NCBI RefSeq assembly: GCF_011326755.1
Contig: NZ_JAAOIE010000001.1
Span: forward strand, 646,344 to 710,343
DNA from: Cochlodiniinecator piscidefendens
GTDB taxonomy: Bacteria; Pseudomonadota; Alphaproteobacteria; Rhodobacterales; Rhodobacteraceae
DNA length: 64,000 nt
Direction of reading: 5' to 3'
In this document: positions 24,108 to 33,026 of the stretch, one piece after another
Position numbering within the stretch: position 1 is the stretch's first letter
Layout: every line of letters begins with the position of its first letter
Notes under the pieces: generated by a model
The model's database searches: none
The model's input: only the letters and a program-made list of their open reading frames with translations
Told to the model about the DNA's origin: nothing
Translations under genes and position numbers: made by a program

Positions 24108-25762
24108 CTGTTGTCGCGCCAGCGGTTCACGATGGGATAGCGACGGTCCAACCAAAACGCACGTGGCGTGAGACGCGCGCCGGGGGCAGATTGGAACCGC
24201 TTATATTCGCTGATGTACATGAGGTGTTCGACCTTTTTCACCACATCGCGATCAAAACCTTCGACCACCAGATCAGCAACCGATTTTTCATCGTCAACCA
24301 ACCCTGTCAGGATCGCATCCAAAACTGGATAATCCGGCAGGCTATCGCTGTCTTTTTGATCCGGGCGCAATTCGGCTGAGGGCGGTTTATCAATGATCGC
24401 AACTGGGATCACTTCGCCAGCTGGCGCCGCCATCCACGGGCGGTGGTTTGCATTACGCCAGCGACATTGTTCAAATACCCGCGTTTTATAGAGGTCTTTG
24501 ATCGGGTTATATCCGCCCGACATATCGCCGTAGATTGTGGCATAGCCCACTGCGACCTCAGATTTATTGCCAGTGGTCAGCAGCATTTCCCCGAATTTAT
24601 TGCTCATGGCCATTAACAAAAGACCACGCAGGCGGGATTGGATGTTTTCCTCGGCCAAACCTTCGTCATGTCCAGCAAACAGATCAGACAGGGTGTTGGT
24701 AATCGCGTCGCGGCCTTCTTTGATCGGGACAAAATCGTAATGGCAACCCAAGCGATTTGCGCAGTCTTTGGCGTCCTCAAGTGACCCTTGGGACGTGTAT
24801 TCAGACGGTAGCATCACACAACGCACATTTTCCGAGCCAAGTGCATCAGCGGCAATGGTTGCCACAATCGCAGAGTCGATCCCGCCGGACATTCCCAACA
24901 GCACCTTTTTAAAACCGGTTTTACCCATGTAATCACGTAGAGATTCCACCATGCAGCGGTAGTCTTGTTCCCACTCATCCGGCAACGTCGCGAGATCCGC
25001 TTTTTCCGCGCGCCATCCATCATCTGTGCGCAGAAAGTCAACATGTGTGATTGCTTCGTCAAACACTGGCATTTGCAGAGCGAGTTCACCACCCGGATTT
25101 AGGATAAAGCTGCCGCCATCAAACACCTGATCATCCTGACCACCTACCATGTTGAGGTAAATCAGTGGCAATTCCGTTTCCACAACGCGCGCGACCATAT
25201 GGGCCATGCGCACATCCATTTTATTGCGGAAATAAGGCGACCCGTTGGGAACGAGCAGAAATTCAGCCCCCGTCTCTGCCAAGGTCTCTGCGACGTCTTC
25301 GTGCCAGCTGTCTTCGCAAATCGGGGACCCAATGCGCGTGTTGTTCACGCTATAGGGGCCACCCAACGGGCCAGCATCAAAAATGCGCACCTCGTCAAAT
25401 ACGGTTTCATTGGGCAGGTGGTGTTTTAAAACGCGGCTGCTGATTTTGCCGCCTTTCAGAATGAAATAAGCATTATAGAGCTTTCCATCCTGTACATGCG
25501 GACCACCAATGCCCAGCGCGGGGCCATCGGCACAGTCCAAGGCGAGTTGTTCGATCTCAGCCCGTGCGGCCTGCTGAAACGCAGGTTTCATCACCAAATC
25601 TTGGGTGTTGTAGCCTGTGATAAACATCTCGGTCAGGGCGACCATATCACTGCCGGCGTCTTTGCCTTCAGCCCAAGCCGCGCGCGCTTTGGCAGCATTT
25701 TCTGATAAGGCCCCGACAGTGGGATTAAGCTGCGCCAAGGTCAGGCGAAATCTATCGGTCAT
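24104..25762 (-). CDS. nadE: glutamine-dependent NAD+ synthetase
   Basis: 552 residues in two domains. The N-terminal nitrilase-type amidase (about 1–260) has a catalytic cysteine in GSPICEDSWHEDV. The C-terminal NAD synthase (about 270–552) has the PP-loop GMSGGIDSAIVATIA. It amidates nicotinic acid adenine dinucleotide to NAD+ using glutamine-derived ammonia. Full length for the family. Overlaps the soxR stop by 4 bp. Confidence 0.95.
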   Translation of the reverse strand: MTDRFRLTLAQLNPTVGALSENAAKARAAWAEGKDAGSDMVALTEMFITGYNTQDLVMKPAFQQAARAEIEQLALDCADGPALGIGGPHVQDGKLYNAYFILKGGKISSRVLKHHLPNETVFDEVRIFDAGPLGGPYSVNNTRIGSPICEDSWHEDVAETLAETGAEFLLVPNGSPYFRNKMDVRMAHMVARVVETELPLIYLNMVGGQDDQVFDGGSFILNPGGELALQMPVFDEAITHVDFLRTDDGWRAEKADLATLPDEWEQDYRCMVESLRDYMGKTGFKKVLLGMSGGIDSAIVATIAADALGSENVRCVMLPSEYTSQGSLEDAKDCANRLGCHYDFVPIKEGRDAITNTLSDLFAGHDEGLAEENIQSRLRGLLLMAMSNKFGEMLLTTGNKSEVAVGYATIYGDMSGGYNPIKDLYKTRVFEQCRWRNANHRPWMAAPAGEVIPVAIIDKPPSAELRPDQKDSDSLPDYPVLDAILTGLVDDEKSVADLVVEGFDRDVVKKVEHLMYISEYKRFQSAPGARLTPRAFWLDRRYPIVNRWRDNS

Positions 25763-25969
25763 ACGACCCCCCTAAATCTTTACGCCCCTGTCTTAGCAGG
25801 AATAGCGCGGAGGGAAACCCAAATGACGCAACACTCCGGGCCACACCCGCCATAAATCGCGGTAAAATCATTTGTCAGCCCAAGTTTACGACATTAGGAT
25901 CACATAAGACTTCTGGCAATTTGGCGCATGGGGAACGCGCCGATCGGCCAGACCACTCAATGCTAAGCG

Positions 25970-27427
25970 ATGGGGATACTCGTGACGAAAACGACCAAAA
26001 AAGGCCAAACCGGATTGAAACGCTCAAACGGTTTGATGGCACCGCTTGCCCTGTCTATGGGATTTTTGGTTTTCACAGCGTCTACGCTACCCGCGCAAGA
26101 TACAATAACTGATGCCTTAGGTGGCGTTTACGAGGGTGAGCTTGATGACGGTATTCGCCACGGCATTGGCACTTATCGGCTGGAAAATGGATACGAATAT
26201 TCTGGTGAATGGCAAAACGGCGTTATTGCCGGTGAAGGGATTGCGCGTTTTATCAATGGCGCGGTGTATCAAGGCAACTTTGCAGCAGGCAAACCCGATG
26301 GTCTAGGTCATATCACCTTTCCCGATGGATCAACCTACGAGGGGGAGTGGGTTGCAGGTGTTATTCAAGGAATAGGTAAAACCGTAGACACCCGTGGCAC
26401 CTTTTATGAGGGTAGCTTTGAAAACGGTGAACGCCATGGTCAGGGCACCTTACGCGGGATCGATGGTTACAGCTATGAGGGCGGCTGGGATATGGGCCAG
26501 CGTTCTGGCATGGCACATATTGTGTTTGCCGATGGATCGACCTTTGAGGGCCTGATGGCGGAAAACAGACGTAATGGTCCGGGGTCTTTGATCAGTTCTG
26601 ACGGAATGCGTTACGAAGGCGAATGGCAGAACGACCAGATGCATGGCGCCGGGGTGCTAAGCCTACCCAATGGCGATATTTATGACGGTGGTTTTGATGA
26701 TGGGGCACGACATGGCGCTGGGCTGATCCGATATGCGAATGGTGACATCTACGAAGGTGACTTTGAGATGGATCAACGTCACGGAACAGGCACACTCACC
26801 CGGACAGATGGCTACCGCTATGAGGGTGATTGGTTCGGTGGGCAGATCGAAGGAACTGGCGAAGTGACCTATCCTGATGGCGCGGTGTATCGTGGCGCGT
26901 TTATTGATAACGTCGCCCATGGGCAGGGTGACATCACCTATGCTTCCGGTGCGCAATACAGCGGCGACTGGAAAGATGGCGTGATCGAAGGAGAAGGCAG
27001 CGCGACCTATGCCTCAGGGGCGCAATACCAAGGTCAATTTGTAAATGCCTTACAAGAAGGCCAAGGGCGTATGTCCTATCCCGACGGTTTTAACTACGAA
27101 GGGGCATGGCGCGCGGGCCAACGTACTGGCGAAGGCGTCAGTGCCTTTCCTGATGGGAGCCTTTATCGGGGGGAGCATCTAAATGGCCGCCTGCACGGCA
27201 CAGGTACATTCGTCGCAGCAGATGGGTTTCGCTACGAAGGAAGCTGGGTTAACGGCAAAATCAACGGCGAAGGTCAGGCTGATTATACGAACGGCGACGT
27301 GTATGTCGGCAGTTTTGTAGAGGGCCAGCGCGAAGGACAAGGCACCCTTACCTATGCCAATGGAGACCGCATCTCAGGCCAATGGGAAAATGGCGCGCTG
27401 GTTGGGGAAGCGGTAGATAGCAATTGA
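25970..27427 (+). CDS. exported MORN-repeat protein
   Basis: 485 residues. The N-terminus has a basic start and hydrophobic signal (LMAPLALSMGFLVFTASTLPAQ, residues about 22–43). From about residue 52 the protein is built of 18 MORN repeats plus a partial nineteenth, at a strict 23-residue period (for example YEGSFENGERHGQGTL). MORN repeats form elongated beta ribbons that scaffold membranes or proteins. The count is high for a bacterial exported protein. A start at GTG 25982 is possible. Function unknown. Confidence 0.85.
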   Translation: MGILVTKTTKKGQTGLKRSNGLMAPLALSMGFLVFTASTLPAQDTITDALGGVYEGELDDGIRHGIGTYRLENGYEYSGEWQNGVIAGEGIARFINGAVYQGNFAAGKPDGLGHITFPDGSTYEGEWVAGVIQGIGKTVDTRGTFYEGSFENGERHGQGTLRGIDGYSYEGGWDMGQRSGMAHIVFADGSTFEGLMAENRRNGPGSLISSDGMRYEGEWQNDQMHGAGVLSLPNGDIYDGGFDDGARHGAGLIRYANGDIYEGDFEMDQRHGTGTLTRTDGYRYEGDWFGGQIEGTGEVTYPDGAVYRGAFIDNVAHGQGDITYASGAQYSGDWKDGVIEGEGSATYASGAQYQGQFVNALQEGQGRMSYPDGFNYEGAWRAGQRTGEGVSAFPDGSLYRGEHLNGRLHGTGTFVAADGFRYEGSWVNGKINGEGQADYTNGDVYVGSFVEGQREGQGTLTYANGDRISGQWENGALVGEAVDSN

Positions 27428-27539
27428 GCTAGCGTCTGCTCATCTTACGATTGTGGCAGTTCCTTTAATTACGTATCAGAATGCCATAGGCGATTCTCAC
27501 TTCGGTTTGACTAAAATTACTTCGGAAGGACAGACCTCG

Positions 27540-27836
27540 ATGGAAACTTCTTTCACCACCACTACCACAGCACAAAGCTGGCAGTTCGTCCCTGCGAACG
27601 CCTTCGTTGGAGTAATTCTCACCGTATTATTTATCTACCTCTTTTTCCGCCATCTAATGGTTGTATTCGTGGTTTGGGATTTGATCATCGGTTGGCTTCG
27701 GAAATTTCGCTGGTTTCCAAAGGAAGGCCAGCGTTTAAAAGCGCTTATGCATTGGGTCATTGCTATAGTTTTAGTCGTCGGATTTTTGATAATTTCCAAC
27801 TCAATGGGCTGGATAACCGTTGTCCCCACCCCATGA
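27540..27836 (+). CDS. small membrane protein
   Basis: 98 residues from ATG 27540 (GGAAGGACAG upstream; the frame before it lacks support). Two membrane helices, about 16–40 (FVGVILTVLFIYLFFRHLMVVFVVW) and 67–88, with a basic cytosolic loop (RKFRWFPKEGQRLK). I do not recognise the family. It follows the MORN gene by 112 bp on the same strand. Confidence 0.6.
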   Translation: METSFTTTTTAQSWQFVPANAFVGVILTVLFIYLFFRHLMVVFVVWDLIIGWLRKFRWFPKEGQRLKALMHWVIAIVLVVGFLIISNSMGWITVVPTP

Positions 27837-27898
27837 CGTCAAACCCTAAGAGACTCGTTTTTACAAGCCTTCGGGGGCACTGTAGTTAGCATATATGC

Positions 27899-28645
27899 TT
27901 AGAGTTCCAACTGGCCTGATCTAATCGCCAGCGCAATTGCCTGTTCTCGCGTAGAGGCCCCAAGCTTGCGACGGGCGGACTTGGTGTGGCTACGAACAGT
28001 GATTTCAGCGATCCTCATTTTCCAGGCAATCGCATCATTGCGCAACCCCGCCGCGAGATATCGCAAGACATCCTTTTCTCGCGAGGTGAGAGCGTTTTCA
28101 AAAAAGGGCGTGGCCCCTGCGCTATTGACATCACTCGGGGCAAAGACAACGGATGAAATCAAGCCACACAGCAGTTTCTGTTCCAGCATTCGATGCGCGC
28201 GCTCTGTCTCGTATGAAAATGCCAATCCTTTAAATGTGCTCGGCTTATCTGTCGCAAATGCGTAGAAATCTATTGTATGATAACCCCATTGCACGATTTG
28301 ATCGCTCAAATCATCTGCTTGCTTACTATCATCTGTAAATGTCTGCACGCGGCCGTTCACCATTCTCGAAAGTTGGTCGCCGCGGTGTGCGGATAAGACA
28401 AGCGGATCAAGATCTAGGAACGATTGACTAAAGTAATCTTCCAACCATTCTGGGTTCATTGAACTGCGCGCCCAAAGGAGCGCACCTGTGCCACGATCCA
28501 CTTCTATAACATTCAGTGCATTTCCACCGCTTTGTTCGACGAGCTTTACAGAACTCAGCCACGCGTCATCCGGATCATCAGCAGAAAGAAGGGCATCCGC
28601 AGCATCTATAAGATGGTTCAGTGATTGAGAGGGTTTATGCTTCAT
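27899..28645 (-). CDS. LuxR family regulator with autoinducer-binding domain (solo)
   Basis: 248 residues. The N-terminal part (about 15–165) fits the autoinducer-binding domain (ALLWARSSMNPEWLEDYFSQSFLDLDP, with W/Y/D positions typical of the family). The C-terminal LuxR HTH is clear (LTSREKDVLRYLAAGLRNDAIAWKM… SARRKLGASTREQAIALAI). No luxI synthase lies in the window, so it appears to be a solo that responds to signals made elsewhere. Confidence 0.85.
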   Translation of the reverse strand: MKHKPSQSLNHLIDAADALLSADDPDDAWLSSVKLVEQSGGNALNVIEVDRGTGALLWARSSMNPEWLEDYFSQSFLDLDPLVLSAHRGDQLSRMVNGRVQTFTDDSKQADDLSDQIVQWGYHTIDFYAFATDKPSTFKGLAFSYETERAHRMLEQKLLCGLISSVVFAPSDVNSAGATPFFENALTSREKDVLRYLAAGLRNDAIAWKMRIAEITVRSHTKSARRKLGASTREQAIALAIRSGQLEL

Positions 28646-28845
28646 ATTCCCTCTGAGTTCTGTGTCGTTTCACCTTTATACATCATAAGACACGTTACCC
28701 ATAAAGACGGCAGTAACGCAACAATATGCATTATCAGGATAAAAGCGCCTTAGCTTACACTTGGATCACCAACACCTTGCCGCGCTTCGCGCCTCCTGAA
28801 CATTGGTCATACGTCTCGGTTCAAGATAAAGGAGAGATACGGTAA

Positions 28846-29337
28846 TCAGTCAGTACGTTTATTGATTTTCCGTTTTTGAAAACCGGTCTTTGAAGGCTCA
28901 AACCCTGCGTTTTCATAAAATATGAGTGTTGATTGTTTTTGGCTGCCTGTCATCAGCATGACTTTGTAGCAGTTGTTTTTCCATGCCTGTTCCGTCGCGG
29001 CGTTCAGAACCAATGTGCCCAGACCGCGCCCACGGTATTCATTGTGTGTGACAACATTTTCGATCAAGCCGTAAGGCGCCCCGCCCCGCGTCAAATTCGG
29101 GATAACCACAAGAACGCACGATGCTACCAGCACGCCATCCACGTCGCACAGCACAATGTCACTGCCGGCGTTTTGCAGCAGGTTTTCAAACGAAACCTGC
29201 GCCAAATCAGGTGGGCACCGTTCATCACCCGGGTTTAGGTGTTGATAGAGATCTAATAGCGCCTCAAGATCGCTTGGGTTCGCGGAACGAATGGTCGGGG
29301 CATGTGTCACCTGCACAATTTTTGGTTTATCCGTCAT
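28846..29337 (-). CDS. GNAT family N-acetyltransferase
   Basis: 163 residues. GNAT fold with acetyl-CoA motif A (VVTHNEYRGRGLGTLVLNAA, containing R-x-x-G-x-G/A-like RGRGLG) and a C-terminal segment KVMLMTGSQKQSTLIFYENAGF. Its start overlaps the pxpC stop by 11 bp, so it is the last gene of the pxpABC operon. Substrate unknown; perhaps an amine linked to pyroglutamate metabolism. Confidence 0.85.
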   Translation of the reverse strand: MTDKPKIVQVTHAPTIRSANPSDLEALLDLYQHLNPGDERCPPDLAQVSFENLLQNAGSDIVLCDVDGVLVASCVLVVIPNLTRGGAPYGLIENVVTHNEYRGRGLGTLVLNAATEQAWKNNCYKVMLMTGSQKQSTLIFYENAGFEPSKTGFQKRKINKRTD

Positions 29338-30337
29338 CCGGCCCGACCATTCCGCTGATAAGGTTGGCGCGATTCAGGCGATCCTCAAATGTGCCGCGAT
29401 GGTCGGGGATGGTCTCAACATACGCCATCAAAGCGCGATGATGCGTGCGGGTCCGTGTGACCGCCTCAGACGCAGAAACTTCGGTAAACCGAAATGTATC
29501 GCCCACTCTGCCCTGCACCAATCGGTGTTGATCGGGGGTCGTAACACGTGCAATTTTGGGATAGCCGCCAGTGGTTTGGTGGTCAGCAAGCAAAATCAAA
29601 GGATCACCATGCCCTGGCACCTGAACGGCGCCACGCAACAGCGCCTCGGACGGGATAGACAAAGCCCCCTCAACCGACAGTGTCCCCCCCGCAAGGCGCA
29701 TACCCATGCGGTCATATTCAGCGGTGATTTTGTAAGGCATTGTGAGCAACCGTTGCAAGGCATCAGCATCAAACAGGTGGTCTTGGGGGCCGAGGGTGAT
29801 GTTCAGACTGTCTTTGAACCGCGCAAATTCAGGGATTGGCAAGGTCGCGATCCATTCCCGGCGCACTTCGGGATCAGTTATGCTAATCACATCGTCAGAC
29901 TGGTACGCCGCACCACATAACCCTGATCCAATAAGGGTGGATTGGCTATTCAACCACGACGCCCCTTCGATCTGACCAGCAAAACCAAGATAACCCCAAC
30001 TGCCACTGTTGCCCGCACGAATACGCAGTGTCGTTCCAGGATTCACAGTAAAAACAGACCAGCTTGGCTGCGCTACACCATCGAGCTCAACAATGAAATC
30101 GCCACCAATAAATCCAGCCGTGACCGGAGCGTCTTGGCAAGTAAGCGTGATCCCACCAAGCGACACTTCGATCGCGGAGAAATCGTCTTCTCCCTCAAGC
30201 GCTGCGCGTAGAATAGCAAAAGCCTGTGGGTCCATCGGCCCGGCCCCCGTAACCCCAAAACGCATTAAGCCACTGCGGCCCCGATCCTGAAGGGAAACAA
30301 AAGGGCCAACAGCATCGATGTGAAACTTCGTGCTCAT
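29327..30337 (-). CDS. pxpC: 5-oxoprolinase subunit C (biotin-dependent carboxyltransferase-like, KipA)
   Basis: 336 residues with the cyclophilin-like AHS2 domain: DRGRSGLMRFGVTGAGPMDPQAFAILRA, GYPKIARVTTPDQHRLVQ. Partner of PxpB in the ATP-dependent opening of 5-oxoproline to glutamate together with PxpA. Overlaps pxpB by an ATGA. The operon order pxpA–pxpB–pxpC is standard. Confidence 0.9.
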   Translation of the reverse strand: MSTKFHIDAVGPFVSLQDRGRSGLMRFGVTGAGPMDPQAFAILRAALEGEDDFSAIEVSLGGITLTCQDAPVTAGFIGGDFIVELDGVAQPSWSVFTVNPGTTLRIRAGNSGSWGYLGFAGQIEGASWLNSQSTLIGSGLCGAAYQSDDVISITDPEVRREWIATLPIPEFARFKDSLNITLGPQDHLFDADALQRLLTMPYKITAEYDRMGMRLAGGTLSVEGALSIPSEALLRGAVQVPGHGDPLILLADHQTTGGYPKIARVTTPDQHRLVQGRVGDTFRFTEVSASEAVTRTRTHHRALMAYVETIPDHRGTFEDRLNRANLISGMVGPDDG

Positions 30338-30999
30338 CGTTTGACCTCATCCAAAGACACACGTTTGAAACGCAAATGATCCCCGACATTAATCGGAAAT
30401 GGGTTGTCTTCGGTCGCGCGAAGCATCTGAAAATCAGTATGCCCAATGCGCCACCATCCCGTTGGCATTTTCACCGTCGTCACGAGGCACTGCGGCCCAG
30501 CGATAATGACGCTGCCCGCCGGGACATCGCGCACGGGCGCGGTTTTACGTGGGATTTGCAGGGTTTCTGGCACCCCAGCCATGTAGGCGTATCCCGGCGC
30601 AAACCCATACATATAGGTCTTATAATCGCCAGAAAGGTGGGCGTTGATGACGGCCTCAACACTCAGGCCCGTTAACTTTGCCACCTCAGATAGGTCTGGC
30701 GCGACTTCGGGGTCATAACACACAGGTACGTCCCACGTTTTTTTGGTCTGACGATCAGTGTGATCCATAGACAGCGCCTTTAGGGCAGCGGTCAGTTCAT
30801 CGTGGTCCGTGATCAATGGGTCAAAGATAATCTGAAGCGCTGCATAAGACGGAATAGTTTCACGCAACCCTTTGATTTTCGACGCCGAAATCGCCCGATC
30901 CATCGCGAGAACCTGCCCGTGCGTTATTGGGTCAATATCATCCCCAAAACGCAACATGAGGCCTGTATCGCCAACAATATGATATCTTGGGTCGCTCAT
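30334..30999 (-). CDS. pxpB: 5-oxoprolinase subunit B (KipI-like allophanate hydrolase subunit 1)
   Basis: 221 residues, AHS1 domain: MLRFGDDIDPITHGQVLAM, VPVCYDPEVAPDLSEVA and YMYGFAPGYAYMAGVPETL with the conserved GFxPGFxY-type motif. Forms the PxpBC complex. ATGA overlaps at both ends with pxpA and pxpC show tight cotranslation. Confidence 0.92.
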   Translation of the reverse strand: MSDPRYHIVGDTGLMLRFGDDIDPITHGQVLAMDRAISASKIKGLRETIPSYAALQIIFDPLITDHDELTAALKALSMDHTDRQTKKTWDVPVCYDPEVAPDLSEVAKLTGLSVEAVINAHLSGDYKTYMYGFAPGYAYMAGVPETLQIPRKTAPVRDVPAGSVIIAGPQCLVTTVKMPTGWWRIGHTDFQMLRATEDNPFPINVGDHLRFKRVSLDEVKR

Positions 31000-31769
31000 G
31001 TCCGGCCACCACCGAAGGCGCGGATTGTAACGCCATCTGACTCTAACGCTTCGCGCAGGGATTTGGCCGTTTCATAGGCGTTGGGGCCATCACCATGAAT
31101 ACAAATAGATTGCGCGTTCAATGGGATCGGGGCACCGCCTACTGTGGGCATCAACCCGCTCTCAAGAAACCCAAGCAACCGCGACACAGCCTGTTGCACA
31201 TCATGGATCATCGCGCCGTCAGCGCCGCGCGGCACCAATTGCCCCTGCGGTGTGTATCCCCGATCAGCAAAGATTTCGGAACAAGCCGTCAGCCCATGAT
31301 CCCGCGCTGCATGTTCTAATTCAGTCTCTGACACCGCAAGCATCACCGCATCAGGCCCCATCACCGCCTTCACCGCGCGGCAAATCGCATCCGACGCTTC
31401 GCGGTTGCCCGCAGCCCAATTGTTCAGCATCCCATGGGGTTTCACATAATCGACAGGTACACCGACAAGTGCGGCCATGCCCATCAACGCCCCAATTTGG
31501 GAGGCTACCAAATTTTCCACCTCTTCCATGGTCAGAGGAATCAATCGACGTCCAAACCCTTCGCGATCAGCAAAACCGGGATGCGCGCCAACAGCCACGC
31601 CATTTTCACGCGCCAAGAGCAATGTTTTGCGCATTGTCGTTGGATCACTCGCATGACCACCGCAGGCAATATTCGCGCTGGTGACAACCTGCATCATACC
31701 CACATCATCACCAAGGGACCAAGGGCCAAACCCTTCGCCAAGGTCGGCGTTTAAATCAATTTGTTTCAT
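30996..31769 (-). CDS. pxpA: 5-oxoprolinase subunit A (LamB/YcsF family)
   Basis: 257 residues. The opening IDLNADLGEGFGPWSLGDD and SANIACGGHASDPTTM, GVAVGAHPGFADREGFGR and VDYVKPHGMLNN are hallmarks of the LamB/YcsF family. It works with PxpBC to hydrolyse 5-oxoproline (pyroglutamate), a glutamine and glutathione degradation product. First gene of the operon. Confidence 0.93.
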   Translation of the reverse strand: MKQIDLNADLGEGFGPWSLGDDVGMMQVVTSANIACGGHASDPTTMRKTLLLARENGVAVGAHPGFADREGFGRRLIPLTMEEVENLVASQIGALMGMAALVGVPVDYVKPHGMLNNWAAGNREASDAICRAVKAVMGPDAVMLAVSETELEHAARDHGLTACSEIFADRGYTPQGQLVPRGADGAMIHDVQQAVSRLLGFLESGLMPTVGGAPIPLNAQSICIHGDGPNAYETAKSLREALESDGVTIRAFGGGRT

Positions 31770-31900
31770 AGCGGCACGTTAGGCCTGACCACAGTAAAGC
31801 GCAATCATTTGCCCAGATAAATTCAGTGCTTTTTACCACGCTCAATCCGCCCTATACTGTTTCCAACAAAGAAACGAATAATGCAGGTATTGGGCGAACT

Positions 31901-32902
31901 ATGGCAGGCAAGCGCAAGAAAACCCCCATCTTTAATGTGATGGTCGTCGGTCAATCTGGCCGTTGGCAATATGAGGCAGTGTTGTTCGCTGCGTCTTTGC
32001 GCGCCTCGGACCCTGATTTCAAAGGGCGCCTGTTTGTAGCTGAACCCCAGCCCGGCCCAAAGTGGAACGATGACCCGCGCATGGGCAAATCCGCCCGCGA
32101 AGCGTTAGAGATGTTAGGCGCTGAAATTATCCCGTTTGACAGCCAACATTTCGGCAGTTCCTACCCCTATGGCAACAAAATCGAAGCGCTGATGGCCCTG
32201 CCAAAAGGCGAACCATTCGTGTTTTTTGACACCGACACCTTGATCACGGGTGAATTGTCCAAAGTGCCGTTTGACTTTGACAAACCCAGCGCCTCCATGA
32301 AGCGTGAAGGGACTTGGCCCACGATCGAACTATACGGCCCGAAATATACGGAAACCTGGAAATCCCTATACGATAAATTCGCGCTGGAATTTGACGGGTC
32401 ACTCGATAAATCACACCCGGATGAATATTGGGAACGCTATCTGTATTTTAATGCCGGCTGGTTCTTTTTTCGATGCCCGCATGAATTTGGCACACGGTTT
32501 GCCCAATACGCCACAGCCATTCGTGATGATCGCCCTCATGCGCTTGTGTGTCAGGAACTCAATCCGTGGCTGGACCAGGTTGCGCTGCCTTTGGTCATCC
32601 ATTCGTTTGGCGGCGGGCGACATACCATCCCCGAAGGTCTGCTTGATGGCGACATAAGCTGTCATTACCGATTGCTGCCTTTGCTGTATGCACGGGAATC
32701 TGATCGGGTGGTTGAGGTGCTTGAAACCATAACTGAGCCCAACAAAATCAAAAAAGTCGTCAAACAGAACGAGGCGATGAAAAAGATGATTTTCCAGAAA
32801 AAGGGTCAAAAAGTGCGCGATATGTTTGATCGCGATAACCTGCCCCGTAAAGAACAGCAGATGCGTAACCAAATCAAACGTGCCAATTTGTGGATGCGTT
32901 GA
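31901..32902 (+). CDS. putative glycosyltransferase-like protein
   Basis: 333 residues from ATG 31901. The start VMVVGQSGRWQYEAVLFAASLRAS and the FFDTDTLITGEL segment (DxD at about 113) resemble nucleotide-sugar transferases that chelate metal through DxD, with a later WLDQVALPLV. The C-terminal 60 residues are highly basic and helical (KKVVKQNEAMKKMIFQKKGQK). Transferase activity is inferred from the DxD only; donor and acceptor unknown. Confidence 0.5.
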   Translation: MAGKRKKTPIFNVMVVGQSGRWQYEAVLFAASLRASDPDFKGRLFVAEPQPGPKWNDDPRMGKSAREALEMLGAEIIPFDSQHFGSSYPYGNKIEALMALPKGEPFVFFDTDTLITGELSKVPFDFDKPSASMKREGTWPTIELYGPKYTETWKSLYDKFALEFDGSLDKSHPDEYWERYLYFNAGWFFFRCPHEFGTRFAQYATAIRDDRPHALVCQELNPWLDQVALPLVIHSFGGGRHTIPEGLLDGDISCHYRLLPLLYARESDRVVEVLETITEPNKIKKVVKQNEAMKKMIFQKKGQKVRDMFDRDNLPRKEQQMRNQIKRANLWMR

Positions 32903-32959
32903 TGGATAAATAATGTTCTAAAACTGTATTAATATTCAGGACATTTTTCCAAATCCAAG

Positions 32960-33026
32960 ATTGGGAGTTGCCAGCCTCCTTAGAATTGCTAGGCTCCGCT
33001 AGATTTTAAAAAGCGGAGTTCCCAAT
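32960..33026 (+). promoter_or_regulatory. structured leader occluding the metY ribosome-binding site
   Basis: CTCCGC (32994–32999) can pair with GCGGAG (33013–33018), the metY Shine-Dalgarno. ATTGGGA (32960–32966) pairs perfectly with TCCCAAT (33020–33026), covering the AUG. A competing hairpin AGCCT/AGGCT (32973–32977 with 32991–32995) shares two bases with the anti-SD arm. This looks like a translational switch, probably S-adenosylmethionine or methionine related. I could not match it to a named SAM class. Confidence 0.5.
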
